Source: Larus michahellis (Eukaryota; Chordata; Aves; Charadriiformes; Laridae). Taken from it: DNA of 64,000 nt. The stretch lies in NCBI RefSeq assembly GCF_964199755.1, contig NC_133914.1:558001-622000 (forward strand), written 5' to 3'. A program made the position numbers and the translations under genes. Numbering within the stretch: position 1 is the stretch's first letter; each line of letters starts with the position of its first letter. Shown in pieces: positions 49,901 through 63,681 of this stretch. Below the pieces are notes generated by a model. The model was given only the letters and a program-made list of their open reading frames with translations, had not been told where the DNA came from and ran no database searches.

Positions 49901-52900
49901 GGGTAAAGGTATTAAAGCATATTAATGCTTTAATATTCTGTTTCTTGGGTTTTGAGGACGCCTTCTGCCGGTAAAAAGCCTTGAGAGGCAGCGGTGGAGA
50001 AGGGCTGCTGCAATTGAAGCTTCATCAAAGTGTCTGTGGCGTGCTGTCAGATCTCTGTCTCGTTTAAATTCTGAAGTTTGTTTAAGAGTTTAGAACCGAG
50101 CTCCAGTGAGGTCCTACTAAACTGTCCGCTGTTCTAATAACCCATCAGGGCCTTGGCTGTCGTAGCTTTTGTGAAATAAAACTTCAGCAGCAGTGTCAAC
50201 ACGAGCTTAGCGAGGCTGTCCCTGTGCAGCGTGTCGCTGTGGACGATATAAGCAAATACGTCTCCTGACAGAGCGCAGGGAAGGAGGGTAGTGGAGGGGC
50301 TTGTCTGCAGATTCCTAACCGCTAGCACTAAGTACACGTGAAGGCTCAAAGAGGTAGCAGACAGCTCTTTCTCTTAGCTACAAATAACTCATAACTGAGT
50401 ATTGCCCTTGAAAAGGCACTTCAATAACAGCAGACTCTTTTTGTAGCTTTTGATGTACCCTGAAATTGAAGCTCCCTGCTCAGGGAGGAAAGATGGCTTT
50501 CTTTAAGGCTTCAAGTAGTGAGACAGGGTTTGAATGGGGGAGGTGAATGGCAAAGCCAAGCCCGTAGCAGGGATATTCTCTTCTACAAAGCAGAGTAAGG
50601 ATCCTCTGGGAAGTAAGGATTAAGGTCTTGTAAATTTTCACCTGCAGTATTGTCTTTTAACCAGCTTTCCCTTCAGAAGTCTGAAAAATGCCCTTTGGGG
50701 TGGGATGCTGCTTTATCAAAATCATCTCGTCAGAAACTCCTCTGCTGTCTTCAAACCCCTCCTGTGATGTTCCAGGAAAAGTTAATGGCCACAAGTCTGT
50801 GTGTGTGCAATGGCTGCAGCACCTCCCAGTCCAGAACAGCTTTTAAAACTTAATTTATAGCTTGAGATGTAAAATCTTGACTGGCAACTTTGAGTAGAAG
50901 AATGTCCTCGGGCCTGTTGGTGAATGTCTGGAAACTGCCTGTGTTACCTGGCGCTGAGGACGTTCATGCAAAGGAGCTTCCCGTCCTTCCCCACCACTGC
51001 CTCCCCGTTTCTTCTTGGAGTTTGAAGCAGGCATGTGTCTGACAGCAAGGATTTAATACTTCCCTCACTTGGGTTATCCTCATGTAACTTTTCCTTAACT
51101 TTTTAAATAAACTAAGAGTGCTTTTTCATTGTTTTAGGTTAATAGGGCTAAATGGTGGCAGCGTAACGTTGTTACTCCTTCTTGTATGGTGCAGGTTGAG
51201 GGTGCCGTAGTGCTTGTAAGCAGCTGCGGTCTTGGTCTTGCCTGTGTTAGAAATGCTCATCAGTTTGTTCTTCGTTTGCTATGCAAATGACATGTCTAAA
51301 TGCCTTTATAGTGCTATTTAGCCTGTGGAGCAGTATGTAATACTCGATTGTTAATAAAACTTCTGTGGCTGATGAATTTAACTAGTTATTTGGCTATTTT
51401 GCTTTGTTTGCTTGTGTTCAGGAGAGCAAACATGAACTTTGTAAAGGGGAGCTTGATCATTAAAATAGTGTAATAGTGAAAGTACTAATTCCTGCAGCCT
51501 TTCAGCTTTAAGCTATTGTGCTGGTGAGGTCCAGATGAACTCAAATTCGCTTGGCAAGTCAGACAGTACTGTTTGTCTCTGGAGCAAAGCACGTGTTGGG
51601 AAGGATGAGCTTGTTGGAATTTTATAGCCCTCTGATTGTCTCTGACTATTTCTCATTGTTTTTAAGCTCCCCTAACTCATGGGTCAAGTTTGAGTTGACT
51701 TAGTCAAAGAGTTAATCCCTGTTTTAAGAGCTGTTACAAAGGAGACTCTGATCTCAATGACAGCCTATTGATCAGTCCGCTCTTAAGGAAATCTGAGTGT
51801 TTCAGAATTTGTAAATCAGGCTGAAGAGGACTTAAAGCCCCCCAAACCTCAGATTTTTTTGGGGGTGGAAAGATCAGGAGGAGGTAGAGTTCAAATTAAT
51901 ATGTATTGAGAACTGGGCTGAGGAATAGGTGGGTTCCCTTTACATCAGGGCACGGGTAGCCTGAAAGGAATCCTAATCTTAGGCTGACCCCAGTGGAGGA
52001 CAAGTGTGCTGTGGGACTGTTCATTTTCCCTCAAGAGAATTTTTGCTTTTCCCTTCCCCCTCCCCAGCCAGCCCCATCAGCGAAGCTGCTGCACATTCCA
52101 GTAGTGATATCACATCACTGGCTTTTGGTAGCTAAAACAGAAGGGAACGAGCCAACGGTGGCTGCGGCACCAGACAGCCAAATAGCTGCATGGATAAGCG
52201 TTTTACCAGCACAGCATGTACTGCCTGCGAAGCGCCCAGCCAGGGGACGGTGGCAGGCTGGGTCTAAGACAGCTCTGAAAGAGAACTTGGCTCTGCCTGT
52301 GCTTATTTGTAGTAAACACGCCAGTAACCTGTGTAAGAACATAACAGCAGCAGAGCAGACATAGAAAACAGAGCTGCACGAGTGACAGGGTGACAGAACT
52401 TGGCCACTTTTCCAGGGTTTAACAGCAGCTGGGGTAATTCCAGGGCTGTAGAGGAAAAGCCTTGCGTTGCTGCGTATTTGACAGGACTTCTTATGTAGTT
52501 GTTCTTCTCTTGTAAGCGCAGCTGTTCAGCTTCCTTTTCCCTCTGTTGACTTCTGAGCAAATGAAGGGATTTTATTATTATTTTTTTTTATTCATTGTAA
52601 AACTATCAAAGTGACACGTTCAATATAAGAATCTGTTCTTGGCTAATTTCTGGTAGCAGTTCAGAGCTGTCTTTTTATACAGTGTGCACAAGTAATTAAA
52701 CTATTTCTATATATTTATTATAACCAATTTAATTTAATTTGTATTTAAGCAGTACAGATTATTTAGGCTTCTCTTTCTGTAGTTTCAACTGAAATCATAA
52801 AGTTGTCCTGGACACGCTTTTTCTAGAAGAGGAACCTCTAGAGATGTTAATAGGTCCGTATCTGCAGCTTCTGTCGGGAAGAACCTTTGTGCTGTGCTGT

Positions 52901-55900
52901 AAAGCGAGTGCTTAAGCTTTTAAGAATTGACTGAAGACACGTCTATATATAGTGTTGTAAAATGCATTACATATCTGAGTTCCAGCAGAATTTTTGTTTC
53001 TGTTCTCAAAGCTAAGGAACTCCTTTACACATGGGAGATAGAAGGAACAAAATTCACATAAGCACTGCTAATTATGAAGTGACACTCTTTACATTTACAA
53101 GGAAACCAGCGATTAATGCTGATATACTTGGCCAGGTGAAGAGAGAGACTTTAGATTTTGAAACACTTCAGAAATGCCTAACAATGTTTTGTTGTTTCTT
53201 GCGTGGGATGTTTTTCGGTTCACTTCAAGCAGCGGCTTTGGTGGTATTTTGATAAAGTAAGAGGCAGTGAGAGGGTGAATGTAGAAGTGGCCACAGATTC
53301 TCTTTTCAGTTGTAAGTAGGTGACAGCGGTAAGAAATCATGTTCAAAACTGACATGCCATACCTAAATGCTGAATCAAGTTTCCAGGGTTTCACTGTCTG
53401 TGTTGTTAGGGGCTGTATTGAGTAGCTGACTGCAGAAATAACAAGAGTTTGAGTTACAAGTGTTAAGACTTCTAGAGAAATGCGGGATCGTGAGGTAGTA
53501 ATGTGTAGTCACCCTAATGCTGTCCACGATGGACTCGTGTGTGCAGCCTCAGGAGATGATTGGCGTATTCTTACAGGCCCCTCCTCCCCAGGTCCAAAAA
53601 TATCACAAATGCTTTGATTTTTTTTTTTAAAGAAATGCCTCAGTAACTGTAATTGGAGATAGCTTGACTATCACATGTAGTTTTTAACATTGTCAGGGGA
53701 GATGACTCGAGTCTTAAACCTCTGATTTAGCATTGCTAGCTTGTTCTTCTAAAGGTAAGGTTCATTTTCTCTGCGTGATCCAAACTGCTCTGATGTCTGC
53801 TACTACGAAATCAGTTCGCTTCAACTGTCTGCTGTTCCTGGAGGGGGCATAGTGTTGAAAGCACAGGCATTTTGTTGAACATGGATCCTGCAGAGAAAGA
53901 CGCCTACCAAGCTTACTGTCCTGGTGATTGTTCCAGAAGAGTCCCGTCTTTCCTCTTCGGTGTCTGAACCTCCTTGGCACCCCAGGGTGGGGTGGTGACT
54001 TATGTGAATTTGATGTGGTTTATCTCAATCTCCCTGCAACTCGGTCAGTCTGAGAAAATACCAGGACACCAAGGGCAGCAAAGAGCAGTCGCCGTTCCTG
54101 TCGTCTGGGAGATCTTCTTGCAGCAGCAGTGCAGGAGTGTGATGCTGTAGGGATATGTCCTTAGCTCAAAGCCTGTGCAAACGCAGAGGCAGGAAGAGAT
54201 GGGAGACCCCTCTGCGTTTTCAGGTGAGTATATGAAATGGAGAAACTTCCTGCTGGGTAGGAGAAACCTGAAGAATATAGTCATTAAAGCTTGTCATGTG
54301 AAACTTGTCAAATTTAGGGGGGGTGTTAATTGTAACTGACCAAGTTCACATTGTTGCAGGGAGAACTTAGGTTGGAAGGGGCCTTTGGAGGTCATCTAGG
54401 CCAGTGCTTGATCAGAGCAGGGAAGCTTTGAAATGTACCCAGTAGGCACTAATTGGCTGATCAGTGCTGATGGAGTTCATCAAGTGTATTCATTTACACT
54501 TGCATAATTCTACTACTCCTTTCCACTCCAAACACGCAGCTGTCAGCCTTCCTGGCTGGCCAGGCTTTGCCTTAGATATGTGTCTTATGCCCAGCAACAG
54601 CACTGTAATAGATACCTTATGAAGATTACCTTTGTGAAAGGGTGTTTTGGCTTAAAAAAGGCCTTGTCAGATCTGTCAGTGTAACTGTTTCTCTGCCCTG
54701 TCACTTTGGTCTGACTCAGCAGCACAAGTCCTGATTTAGACAAGTGAGTCCCTGTGGTGACTCAGCTTGGAGGCTTTAGTCAGCAGCTGAAAAAATGTTT
54801 GAAGCAAATGCCTTTTGTAATGCAGAGAAATGGGAAGAGCATCATCTGGAAAGAAGCAAGGTTGGGTTTCTGATCCGGTAACATTAAGCCGTTATAATCT
54901 TGGCGTGGCAGTGGTGACCCTGGAATTACTTTTCTGGCTGAACTGCTGTAGCTTATGTTGGCTTTTACACAGATGCTTACAGGATTTGAGTGCTCCGCTG
55001 AGCCTTCGGAGTCACACTTTCACGCTGTTTTTCCTTTCTTTTAAGTGGTACATACCTCCTCATCGTTCAGTATATGAGGATGAGTGTGGCAACCTGTACT
55101 AGTAATTCTTTGGTTTACATGACTAAACTGGAGGATTTTTTTTTTTCCTCAGCAAAGCCAACCGTTGCCAACACAAGCTACAGCAGGAGCCAAACTTCTT
55201 CCATTTCCCAAAGCGGTTTCGTTTGCACAAGAAATTGAAAAGGTATTGTTCAGTCAAGCTTCATCCCTAAGTTTAACTGCTCCTGTAGCTCTTGTAAGAG
55301 GATTCTCAGCTTGCAGAACACCTGAAGTCATTCACAGTATGAATTATTAGCTTAATAAAGCCTTGCTTTGGTTTTAATGGACCAGTTTTTATTAATAATT
55401 TGATTACAAAGGTGTTAGCATCCAGAAATTGTTGGCATGGGGACTTTTTAATGTTTATGGTGAAGATGTGCTATATGCTATGAGGCACGATCTCGTAGTG
55501 GCTTTAAAATCCCACTTGAGCAATTTTTCTCTCTGGGGAGACTAAGGAAGAATAACGGAGAAGTCAGTTGGTTTCATGTGGGCTTTTTGTAGAGTGAGTT
55601 TTGAGGATGTAGACAAACAGCCTTCTAAAAGAAATAATAAAAATGTGTTTTAACTCATTGGTGATTTGCAGTCCTGAAAGGAGTATCAGTGTTGGGCTGA
55701 CAGGTATGTTTAATGTGGGCCTGGAAAGGCAGCTACTTGCTTCATGCTCTGAAATGACCATAGGTCATTTCAGCAACTTACTTGTACCTGGTTAATAGCG
55801 AGCAGAGTTACTTGTCTGATGTTGGCTTTGTCTCTCTTTCTGGCTCAGGATGATGGAGATGTATCTAAACTCACGTCGCTGTTTGAGTCTCAGTCCTTGT

Positions 55901-58900
55901 TTGTAGCTGCTCCAGTAGTGGCTTCATCGGCTGTCACCAAACTGGAGTTACAGACCTCCCTTGAGCATCTCACCCTACATAGCCACTCGCATAGCTAAGA
56001 AATAAAAGCTAATGCTTCTGACACTTAGTGCATGTTCCCTTTTGGCTTTTCTGACAAGTTTTACAATTGCTGCTGTTTTCTCCGGGACAGAGGAGTCCCT
56101 CTGAGCCAGGACTAGCAAGTGTTCTGCTTTTCAGTGAGGTTTGCATCTGCCTGGTCTCTGAGGTGCCTGAGCAAAGCTTTACATAGCTGTGCTTTATTAA
56201 AGCAAGTCATCAAACGTGTACAAATGGATTTCAAAATTTGTCCCATGGAGACAGGGTTACCTGCTGTTATGTGGTCTGGGTATAGAAATAAATCTTTATA
56301 TATGCAGGCTGATAATCCTTAGATCTATTTAATGTGTCATGTTAGCACTGAATTTAATATCTGCTTTGGCATCTTGGGGCTGATGGTTGGCAGATCTGAT
56401 CGGAGGTGCAGAGCTTGGATGCTCAATAAGTGAACTATTGGAATGCAAATACTGTCACTTTTTTCTGTGGAGCTGCTGTGAATAAAGTTCGCTAATGCAG
56501 GGAGGTACTTGGCTAGAAAGAGCACTGACTTAGGGAACTGTGTGAGGTCAGGGAATTCCTAGAGCAGAAGCAATATTTTGTCCAAACTCGGTCAGAATTA
56601 TTATTTTAAATGGAGTCAATCTTCCAAGTCTGAGTTTACTGTTTTCTTGAGTGAACTCTGTGAGGTTTTGGTGTAAACAGCAGATTCTCAAGAGTTCTTC
56701 AGATTTGAAACAGAGTTGAAACTCTTGGACATTTGTGGAACTGTTTGGTCTGCATTGGTGTGGGGAAGAGATGGCTTGAAAGCTCAGTAGACTCACTTTT
56801 TTTTAACATAGTACAAGCTTTTATCTCTGCAGTTTTTAATTCAGCCCTAGGGAAGGTGAATTGGACTGAAAAGGTTGAGGTAAGGGGGGTGCACACTGAC
56901 CCCTCTGTAACCAGTGGTCAGGAATGGCGATACCCTGCTGAGGAAACACAGGTGCTTCAGAGGGATTTCCAGTGGTCAGTTCTAATTGACCAGTGAAAAA
57001 GGAAAAGGTGGAGATTGTCCTGATCTGGGGTGGTCCAGGGGATGCTGAACTTGGAGGAAACCAGGTTCCTGGAAAAGTAGGCTGTCTCTTGCAGCAGGAG
57101 GCTAGGATGGCAGGAACAAAGTGTAAGCAAGGGCCTGAAGCCTAAGGAGCTGGACTGGCTTTTGCTGTTTTTAGAAAAGCTATGTTACTGTTTCCACTGG
57201 GGGAGGGGGTGCCTCATTCTAATCCTGTCCTAATTCTTGATGTTTTCCTTTCTTTTCTAACAACATATTCGTGCTGTGCTGATATTCTAGTAGAACAGGG
57301 CGAGCTCCAGCCCTTGCCTAAGAGTCCTGCTCCCACACAGGCATGCTGCTGCACCTGGGCAGGCAGGGTTGAGCTTGGCTTGTTGCCTGAGCAGCTCTGA
57401 GGGGTGAAAATACAGTTTTATGCCTGTTGCAAAGGGACGATCCAGGCATCGTGGTGTCTGGCCATTCTACCTACAGGCTGAGGGAGTTGGGGATCTTCAG
57501 CCTGGAGAAGAGCAGGCTCTGGGGAGACCTTAGAGCAGCCTTTCAGTCCCTAAAGGGGGCCTACAGGAAAGCTAGGGAGGGACTCTGGATCAGGGAGGGG
57601 AGCCATGGGACGAGGGGTAACAGTTTTAAACTGAAAAAGGGGAGACTGAGATGAGATATTGGGAAGAAATTCTTTGCTGCGAGGGCGGTGAGCCCCTGGC
57701 CCAGGTTGCCCAGAGAAGCTGTGGCTGCCCCATCCCTGGAGGGGTTCAAGGCCAGGTTGGACGGGGCTTGGAGCTGCCTGCGCTGGTGGGAGGTGTCCCT
57801 GCCCAGGGCAGGGGGTGGTACTGGATGATCTTTAAGGTCCCTTCCCACCCAAACCATTCTAGGATTCTGTCCACATGCCTGCATATCCCTCTTGCATTGC
57901 TGTGTACTGAGATATTTGGAAAATGTTCCTGTCCTCTTTCTTCAGCAGGTTGTTAGATGGGCTCGTAGCACTGCGCCCCAGGCACTTGTGTGTGGGTGCC
58001 TGCAGCCTTTCCCCATCCCGTGAATGGTACCCGTACCTGTCGTGCCAGGGGGATGGTCAGGGGTGGCTTCTGGGGAGAGATAAGCAGTGAGCAGGCTGCA
58101 GGCACTGCCAGAATGGTTTATCTGCTCTGCAGTCTGTTTGGTGTGGTCTCAGGGAAAAAAGGGGTACCTGGAGCAGCTTCAGGTTGCAAACTGCTCCGGG
58201 TGAGCTGCTGTGGTGTAGAAGGAAAAAGCCTTATTGCCCGGCTTCCTCGGAGTGCTGCAGGTAAGCTGGGAGCCTCAGAGGCTGGATGGAGCAACATCAG
58301 AACGATTTTGTAATTTTAAGGTGTGAGCTGATACTATCTTCATTTGAGGCAGGGCTTAGCTGGTTCTTAGAGAAGAAAAACCTTTCCTAGGAGAGGCGCA
58401 GTGCAAGGTGCAGTCCTAGTACGACAGTGTTTTGTAGAGGTTAAGGTGGCCGCCTAGATGCGGTAGCTAAAACTTCAGCGCAGTTAAACTTGCTGTAGGT
58501 AAGGTTCCATTGTCATTTTACAGTCTAGAGCTTTTCTGTAAAAGCGAAACTTTGCAGAGCAACAATGTTAACATGCAAAGTGAAAATCTGCGGCTTGAAT
58601 ATCTTCTGTGCATCAGTCATTTGTGAGCAGGTGGTTGCTTTCCCGAGCCTGACAGTCCGAGTTACTCCAATGGGCTGATGTAGTGGGATTGTTTTGCACG
58701 TGTTCACACTGATAGAATTTGAGTTAATAGTTAATGATGAAGCCTGACTTGCCAATACACTGGGTGAGCTAGATGTTTTGTACTGAAACACTACAAGTAA
58801 AGAATTCGTACGTGCCTGGCATGCCGCTGTCTGTTTTGTTTCGTGTGTTTGGGCTTGCTGCAGTCTGTGCTGCCTACAGCATGTGCTGAGCTCACCGTGA

Positions 58901-61900
58901 AGTCATAATCCTGCATTTGTGACATTCAGCCATTGCCATGGAAGTGGGGTGTAATGTAAGAAATTAGCATTCTAATGTCATTAAAGTATTGACACAGATG
59001 ATGTCAATGGAAATCCACTGAAGAGATAAATGTGTGTGAGCAAAAATAGACGATTAAGTGCCGCAGAGACTGTTGTACAGTGATGTGCTGTTACACAGGT
59101 GATGTGAAAAATCACTCTTCAGGGGCTGGTTGTATCTTTGGGGTTTCCTTGCAGGGTAACAGTGCTCTTGATGCTCTAGAGTGTGCTCTGGGACCCTGCA
59201 GCATGGCCAAGCGTCTCTGGCTGTTTTCCGGACACCCGGAGCAGGGTCCAGGGTGTGCCCAGCTGAGTGGGGTTATGCAAGTTTGGAGGCAGCTGAACTG
59301 TCATGTGTCACTCAGCTATTTATATGAGTAACTGGCTGGTAATCCTGCCTATAGTGTTAAGGCATTTAATCACTTTTTCCTCCTCCTTTTCTTAAAAACT
59401 GCCTTTTAATTGGAGACTTTGCTTTCCAAAGGGGGGTAACAAATTTGTCTTTGTTAGGGGTTCTGTTGTAATTTCAGAATTAAGCTAGCAACTTGTTCTC
59501 TTTTATGCGGCCGCATCAGCCATTAGCGTTGTGGTAGTAATGTGAATACGCCGACATAACAGTGGGAGTTAAATACATTTTCTGCATTAAAATCTATACG
59601 TAGATGACACACCTTGATCTGATACAAGCCCTTAAAACCTGTAGTTTTCTTTAAAGTCTTCCGTCTTCTGAATTAGCTACTTTTTGGTTAAAAATAATAC
59701 TAAAATTCTTCCCTCCATTCTTGGCATACAGTACTGCTGGGAAGAGGGATGGGCAAGTGAGAGCAGTTGCATAGTTCCTGTGATCTTCAGTCTCTGCTTT
59801 TCTTTGCCATGTAAATGGTCTTTTAGAATGAAGAAAGTGCTGTCAAATACCTTTAGAAACAAGCCAGCTATTCCTCTGAACCTCTGACTCATGAGAAATA
59901 AACTCCAGAAAAAAATTAATGGCTAAATACAAGCTGTCAGCAAGGAGTAGTCCAACTGCCATGTGAAGTGTGGTGTAAGTAGGATTTTTGCCTTCGTTTT
60001 ATTAGGACAGGTCTTATAAAATGGGGTACTTAGAAAAGGGACTAAAGGTAAATTTCTTTAAGGCTCAAGATTTTGCAAGGCCTGCTGTAATTTGATGGCT
60101 TCAATGCTACAGTCAGTTTTGAGGCTCTGTGCTTTTCCTCAGTGGTTCTCAGCATGACGTAGCCCTTTTTTTATAACTTCTGGCCACTTACTGTGCCCTC
60201 AACAAGTTACTGAAAAAGACTTTCTAACCTGGCACTGGAATACTGCTTTTACTGATGAGTTGTGGTTGGTGGCTTCTTCTTAGCTTCAGAGGCGCCAATA
60301 AACCTGTGACCCATCATGCTGCACCATCTCAAGCCTGGTGGGTGTCTCTGGGTGCTGCTACTGGTTGCTGAGCTTCCAAACTGTTTCACAGCAGTGGACA
60401 ACGTGGGGTCAGGGCTCTTTTCCAGGGACATGCATCTCTATTACAGTGTAAATGACCAGAGGAACTTGGTTTGGTAGCTTTTTCTTTATTGCTTTCCAGA
60501 AGAATGTCCTCTTGGTGTTTTGGCTAGGGAAGAGAATGCCCTCTGTGAAAGCAGATGCTGTGAAATGGAGTCTAACTCTTTCACAGTGCTTGGTGTCTTT
60601 TTAGCTATTTTTGGGAAATTGTAGAACTGAAAGTATTTTGTTTACTCTCCTGTTAAAATATGAATTCTTCCAGTTGTTTTCACTTTCCATAGCAATGAAG
60701 TGTTGATATTTGTACATTGTATATGTCTTTTCTTGGCTGTGGGCTTTCCTAGTAGGAGGGCAGTAAGGCCTGAAACTTCTCCAGCTGCTCTTGGAAGGGC
60801 TCCAGACTGGCTGGAGGCAGTTGATAAGTCGGACTGAAACTTTCTGTAAGCAATGTGGCTGAGGAGCGCTTACAGCTTGGAAGAGGAGGGGTAAGGAGAT
60901 AGCGCTGCAAGTTTTCACAGGACACTTCTTCCACCTGCCCTTAACAGTTGGAAGAAAACAAAGATATTGGTGTCCAGAAAACTCCTGGAGAAGAGTAAGT
61001 TGGTCTCGGGGTTAATTGGGACTCTAATGCTGTGTATCACGATTGCTTCCTTCCTCTCCTGGGAAAGGCACAGATGTTAAGCAAATAATATTCATCACAA
61101 ATGGGAGAAAGGGAGAGTCTGGAAAGATGCAAAAAGGAGTCGACATGGTCAAAGCAGTGGATAACAGCTGGATGCAGCTGAGGAATTGATATCCCTCTGT
61201 GCTCAGGTTACTGCTTGTCCCTGATTGCCTTCAACTGTGCCAAATAGTGGAGTGTCACTTCCCTGACTAGGAGGCAAATACACAAGTAATCAAGTTTGAA
61301 GTACTGCATTAGTCAGATATGAAGCAGCAAATTAAGTAGGTCAGGTACTGAATACTTGCAGTAACCTGGCAGGACAAACATGGCCCACGCATTATGTACA
61401 GCTCTGCATTTTGCAAGGTTTTTTATTCTTGTTATAAAATCAAGGCCTCAGTTTGCTGTGAGTTCTGTTGGATTATTGCCATGCATACACCGTGAACCTC
61501 CCAGTCTGGGGAAAAAATGTCAAGGTGTGATTTATGCGATGATGGATGATACAAGGGAAATAATTTCTGCTGAAAACCAAAGTAGAAGTTAGCTCGGCGC
61601 CTCCTGAGGACAGTGCAGCTGTTTGAGTAGAAGCCTGTCATCTGGGTGGTGTGCTCCATACTGTGAAATTTGGTTCAGGTGCTTCCTAGAAGCTTCGTAA
61701 CAGTCTTGCTATAACAGCCTATTACATGAACTAAGGTTGGGATCACATTCTAACTTGAAGCTTCTACTTTAGTGTTTGAGACCAGCTCTTGCAAATAAGT
61801 CTGTCTGATCTGGCTATTCTGCGTGCATGGACTTCCTTGTCAGAAGGGACACGTGGGAAATGAGAGTGACAGGAAATCTGAGGCAGGTATTTTTTTTTTC

Positions 61901-63681
61901 TCTTCACAGAAACCATGGCGAGTCCTGCGAAGGATAACTATCGAATGAAAAGTTACAAGAACAAAGCCCTAAATCCTGAGGAAATGCGTCGGAGAAGAGA
62001 AGAGGAAGGAATTCAACTGCGCAAACAGAAACGAGAGCAACAGGTAACTGTCATCTTGAGTAGCTTGTGTACAGCTTTAACACAACCAGGATTGTGCTGC
62101 TGCCAAACTGGAATCTTCAAGGATCTGTGCATTAAGGTTTGTTGGCAGTCCTCTTTATTTTTCCTGTTCTGAGATCTTGCTTTTCTCTTTGTACCTAGTA
62201 CAGAGTGCAGCTCGCATCAAGAGCTCTCCAAGCACTTTTTCCTTGGGGTACTAGAGGTTTTTGTTCACAGATCCTTGTTTTTAAGGGCTTTTTTGAGTTT
62301 TTTTTATTCATTAGTAAATGGGGTTATTTCCTTGAGAAGCAGGAAGAGCAAGTGAAAGTATGGGCTGTGTGTATTTCTTAACTCTGAGCTGATTTGTTTT
62401 TTTTTTTGGCTTGGAGGTCTATGAAAGTAAGAGGTGATTCCCAGGTGATGTATGTGGCTCAGACTAAGTGTTTGCTCTCTCAGTGCATCATTTACAAGCT
62501 GCCTTCTCCCCAGTTTCCCCAACTTGTTGGGTCAAATTCTGCATTTGCCTGTACCAGTGTCTCAGTGACTTGGGCATTTGCATATCTGAGGGCAAGACTT
62601 AGCATGTTTTATTATTGGGGTTTGTATGCCAAACTAGTCTTCAGAGTGCAGAGCTGTTATTAATGACTACTCTTCTATTCAGGTTGCGTTTAGTCTAGCT
62701 GATGGTATCTTGTTTGAGGAACAAGAATGTCTAGTTATGAAGATTGTTCATCATTGCTTTCTAATAATGACTCGTGTGTTTTGTTCCCTGCTAGCTCTTT
62801 AAAAGAAGAAATGTGGAGCTGATCAATGAAGATGCCTCCATGTTCGATAGTCTCCTTGTGGATTCCTATGTCAGTTCCACAACGTGTGGGGTAAGGCACC
62901 TTTCCTTCTTGCAGTTGTGCCTTCAGGTAGATTTAGTGCTGTGGACTGCATAGAACTAACAAACCTCAATGTTTTTTGTTTTCTCATTTTTGAGAATGTT
63001 GTAAATGTTACTACAATGAACTGGAGAAGTCTACCAGGAAGTAAATAGCATGCTGTAATCTCAAATTGTGACTATTTGGATTACTAGCTAAGCACAAAAT
63101 CATGGTAGGCTGTCATGCCCGTGATGCCCTAAATAAATAATCTTGGTGTGAAAAGGAACCATTGTTCTGTCCCCTTTGCAGGAGGGAGTGATCACAAGAG
63201 AGATGGTAGAGATGCTGTTCTCAGATGACCCTGATCTGCAGCTAGCAACCACTCAGAAATTCAGGAAGCTACTCTCCAAAGGTAAAAATAATTCCTCTTA
63301 CCCCTGCCATAGGATCTGACGTAGCCTTTCTTTTGCAAGCGTTTGTGTACGTGTATTGCTGTACAGAAGCTTAGCAACTTTGAGCTTGGGGAAAGACAGT
63401 TATAGTCCAGAAATTTGGCAATCTAGTATGTTGCTAATGATTTACAGTTGTATAAATCGTACAGAAAGTGATTCTGGAGAGTTGTCCTGACAAGTTCAGT
63501 ACAGCTTGAGATCATTCAATTCAATAATAGTTCATGCTTAATATTCCCTGCGTTAGACGTATTTTGACACTGCCTTGCTGTTTCAGAGCCAAATCCTCCA
63601 ATAGATGAAGTGATAAACACTCAGGGAGTGGTGGACAGATTTGTTGAATTCCTGAAAAGAAGTGAAAATTGCACACTACAG
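49444..63681 (+). CDS. KPNA6: KPNA6, importin alpha-7 (5' part, continues off the window)
   Basis: An adaptor that binds classical nuclear localisation signals and hands cargo to importin beta. The exons seen are 49444-49447 (ATGG only), 61910-62043, 62795-62890, 63182-63281 and 63587-63681, coding 143 residues; the rest (human total 536) lies to the right. The sequence [18 protein letters not shown] matches human [18 protein letters not shown], which fixes the four-base first exon. Residues about 12-60 form the importin-beta-binding domain ([29 protein letters not shown]). The armadillo repeats begin near [17 protein letters not shown]. An internal in-frame ATG at codon 4 (CCATGG, strong context) could also be used. 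Intron 1 is about 12.5 kb, far larger than any other intron here. In human, MARCKSL1, HDAC1, LCK and others lie between FAM229A and KPNA6; here only about 0.5 kb does. Confidence 0.96.
54361..54425 (-). mobile_element. CR1 LINE fragment
   Basis: AGGTTGGAAGGGGCCTTTGG, AGGTCATCTAGGCCAG and TTGATCAGAGCAGGG form the reverse complement of a CR1 3' region. The piece is truncated on both sides. Confidence 0.65.
55153..55998 (+). CDS. Two orphan terminal exons inside KPNA6 intron 1
   Basis: Exon-like blocks at 55153-55242 and 55849-55998 join in one frame. The first follows a long pyrimidine run and CCTCAG, is exactly 30 open codons (starting [18 protein letters not shown]), and ends at AAAAG|GTATTG. 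The second follows CTTTCTGGCTCAG, reads [20 protein letters not shown] onward, and ends [10 protein letters not shown] and TAA. AATAAA lies at 56000-56005, directly after the stop. The joined C-terminus is 79 residues. I do not recognise it. No upstream exon or ATG was found (in-frame stop at 55120-55122). It does not keep the KPNA6 frame from exon 1. It could be a nested gene, the 3' end of a lost neighbour, or chance. Confidence 0.35.
57470..57869 (+). mobile_element. CR1 LINE, 5'-truncated, well preserved 3' end
   Basis: About 400 bp of CR1 3' region in forward orientation. It starts near AGGCTGAGGGAGTTGGGGAT and CCTGGAGAAGAGCAGGCTCT, passes through AGAGAAGCTGTGGCTGCCCC and GGAGGTGTCCCTGCCCAGGG, and ends GATGATCTTTAAGGTCCCTT, then AACCATTCTAGGATTCTG, which is the typical CR1 terminus with its ATTCTRKGATTCTG repeat. 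Like most CR1 copies it lacks the 5' part, including the reverse transcriptase. It is the clearest sign that the window is avian. Confidence 0.9.

Larger units (their letters stand above)
49901..61909. other. KPNA6: KPNA6 intron 1
   Basis: About 12 kb of mostly unique sequence. It contains two CR1 pieces and a pair of orphan exon-like blocks, each listed separately. No other coding or RNA feature was supported; several 60-120 codon open frames lack splice sites or recognisable protein features. Confidence 0.7.

Noticed and set aside
50648-50853. Exon-like open frame after a CTGCAG acceptor in KPNA6 intron 1
   Set aside because: No convincing donor follows and the peptide lacks recognisable features.
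51993-52364. 123-codon open frame in KPNA6 intron 1
   Set aside because: No splice partners and no domain. Its length is plausible by chance in 12 kb of intron.
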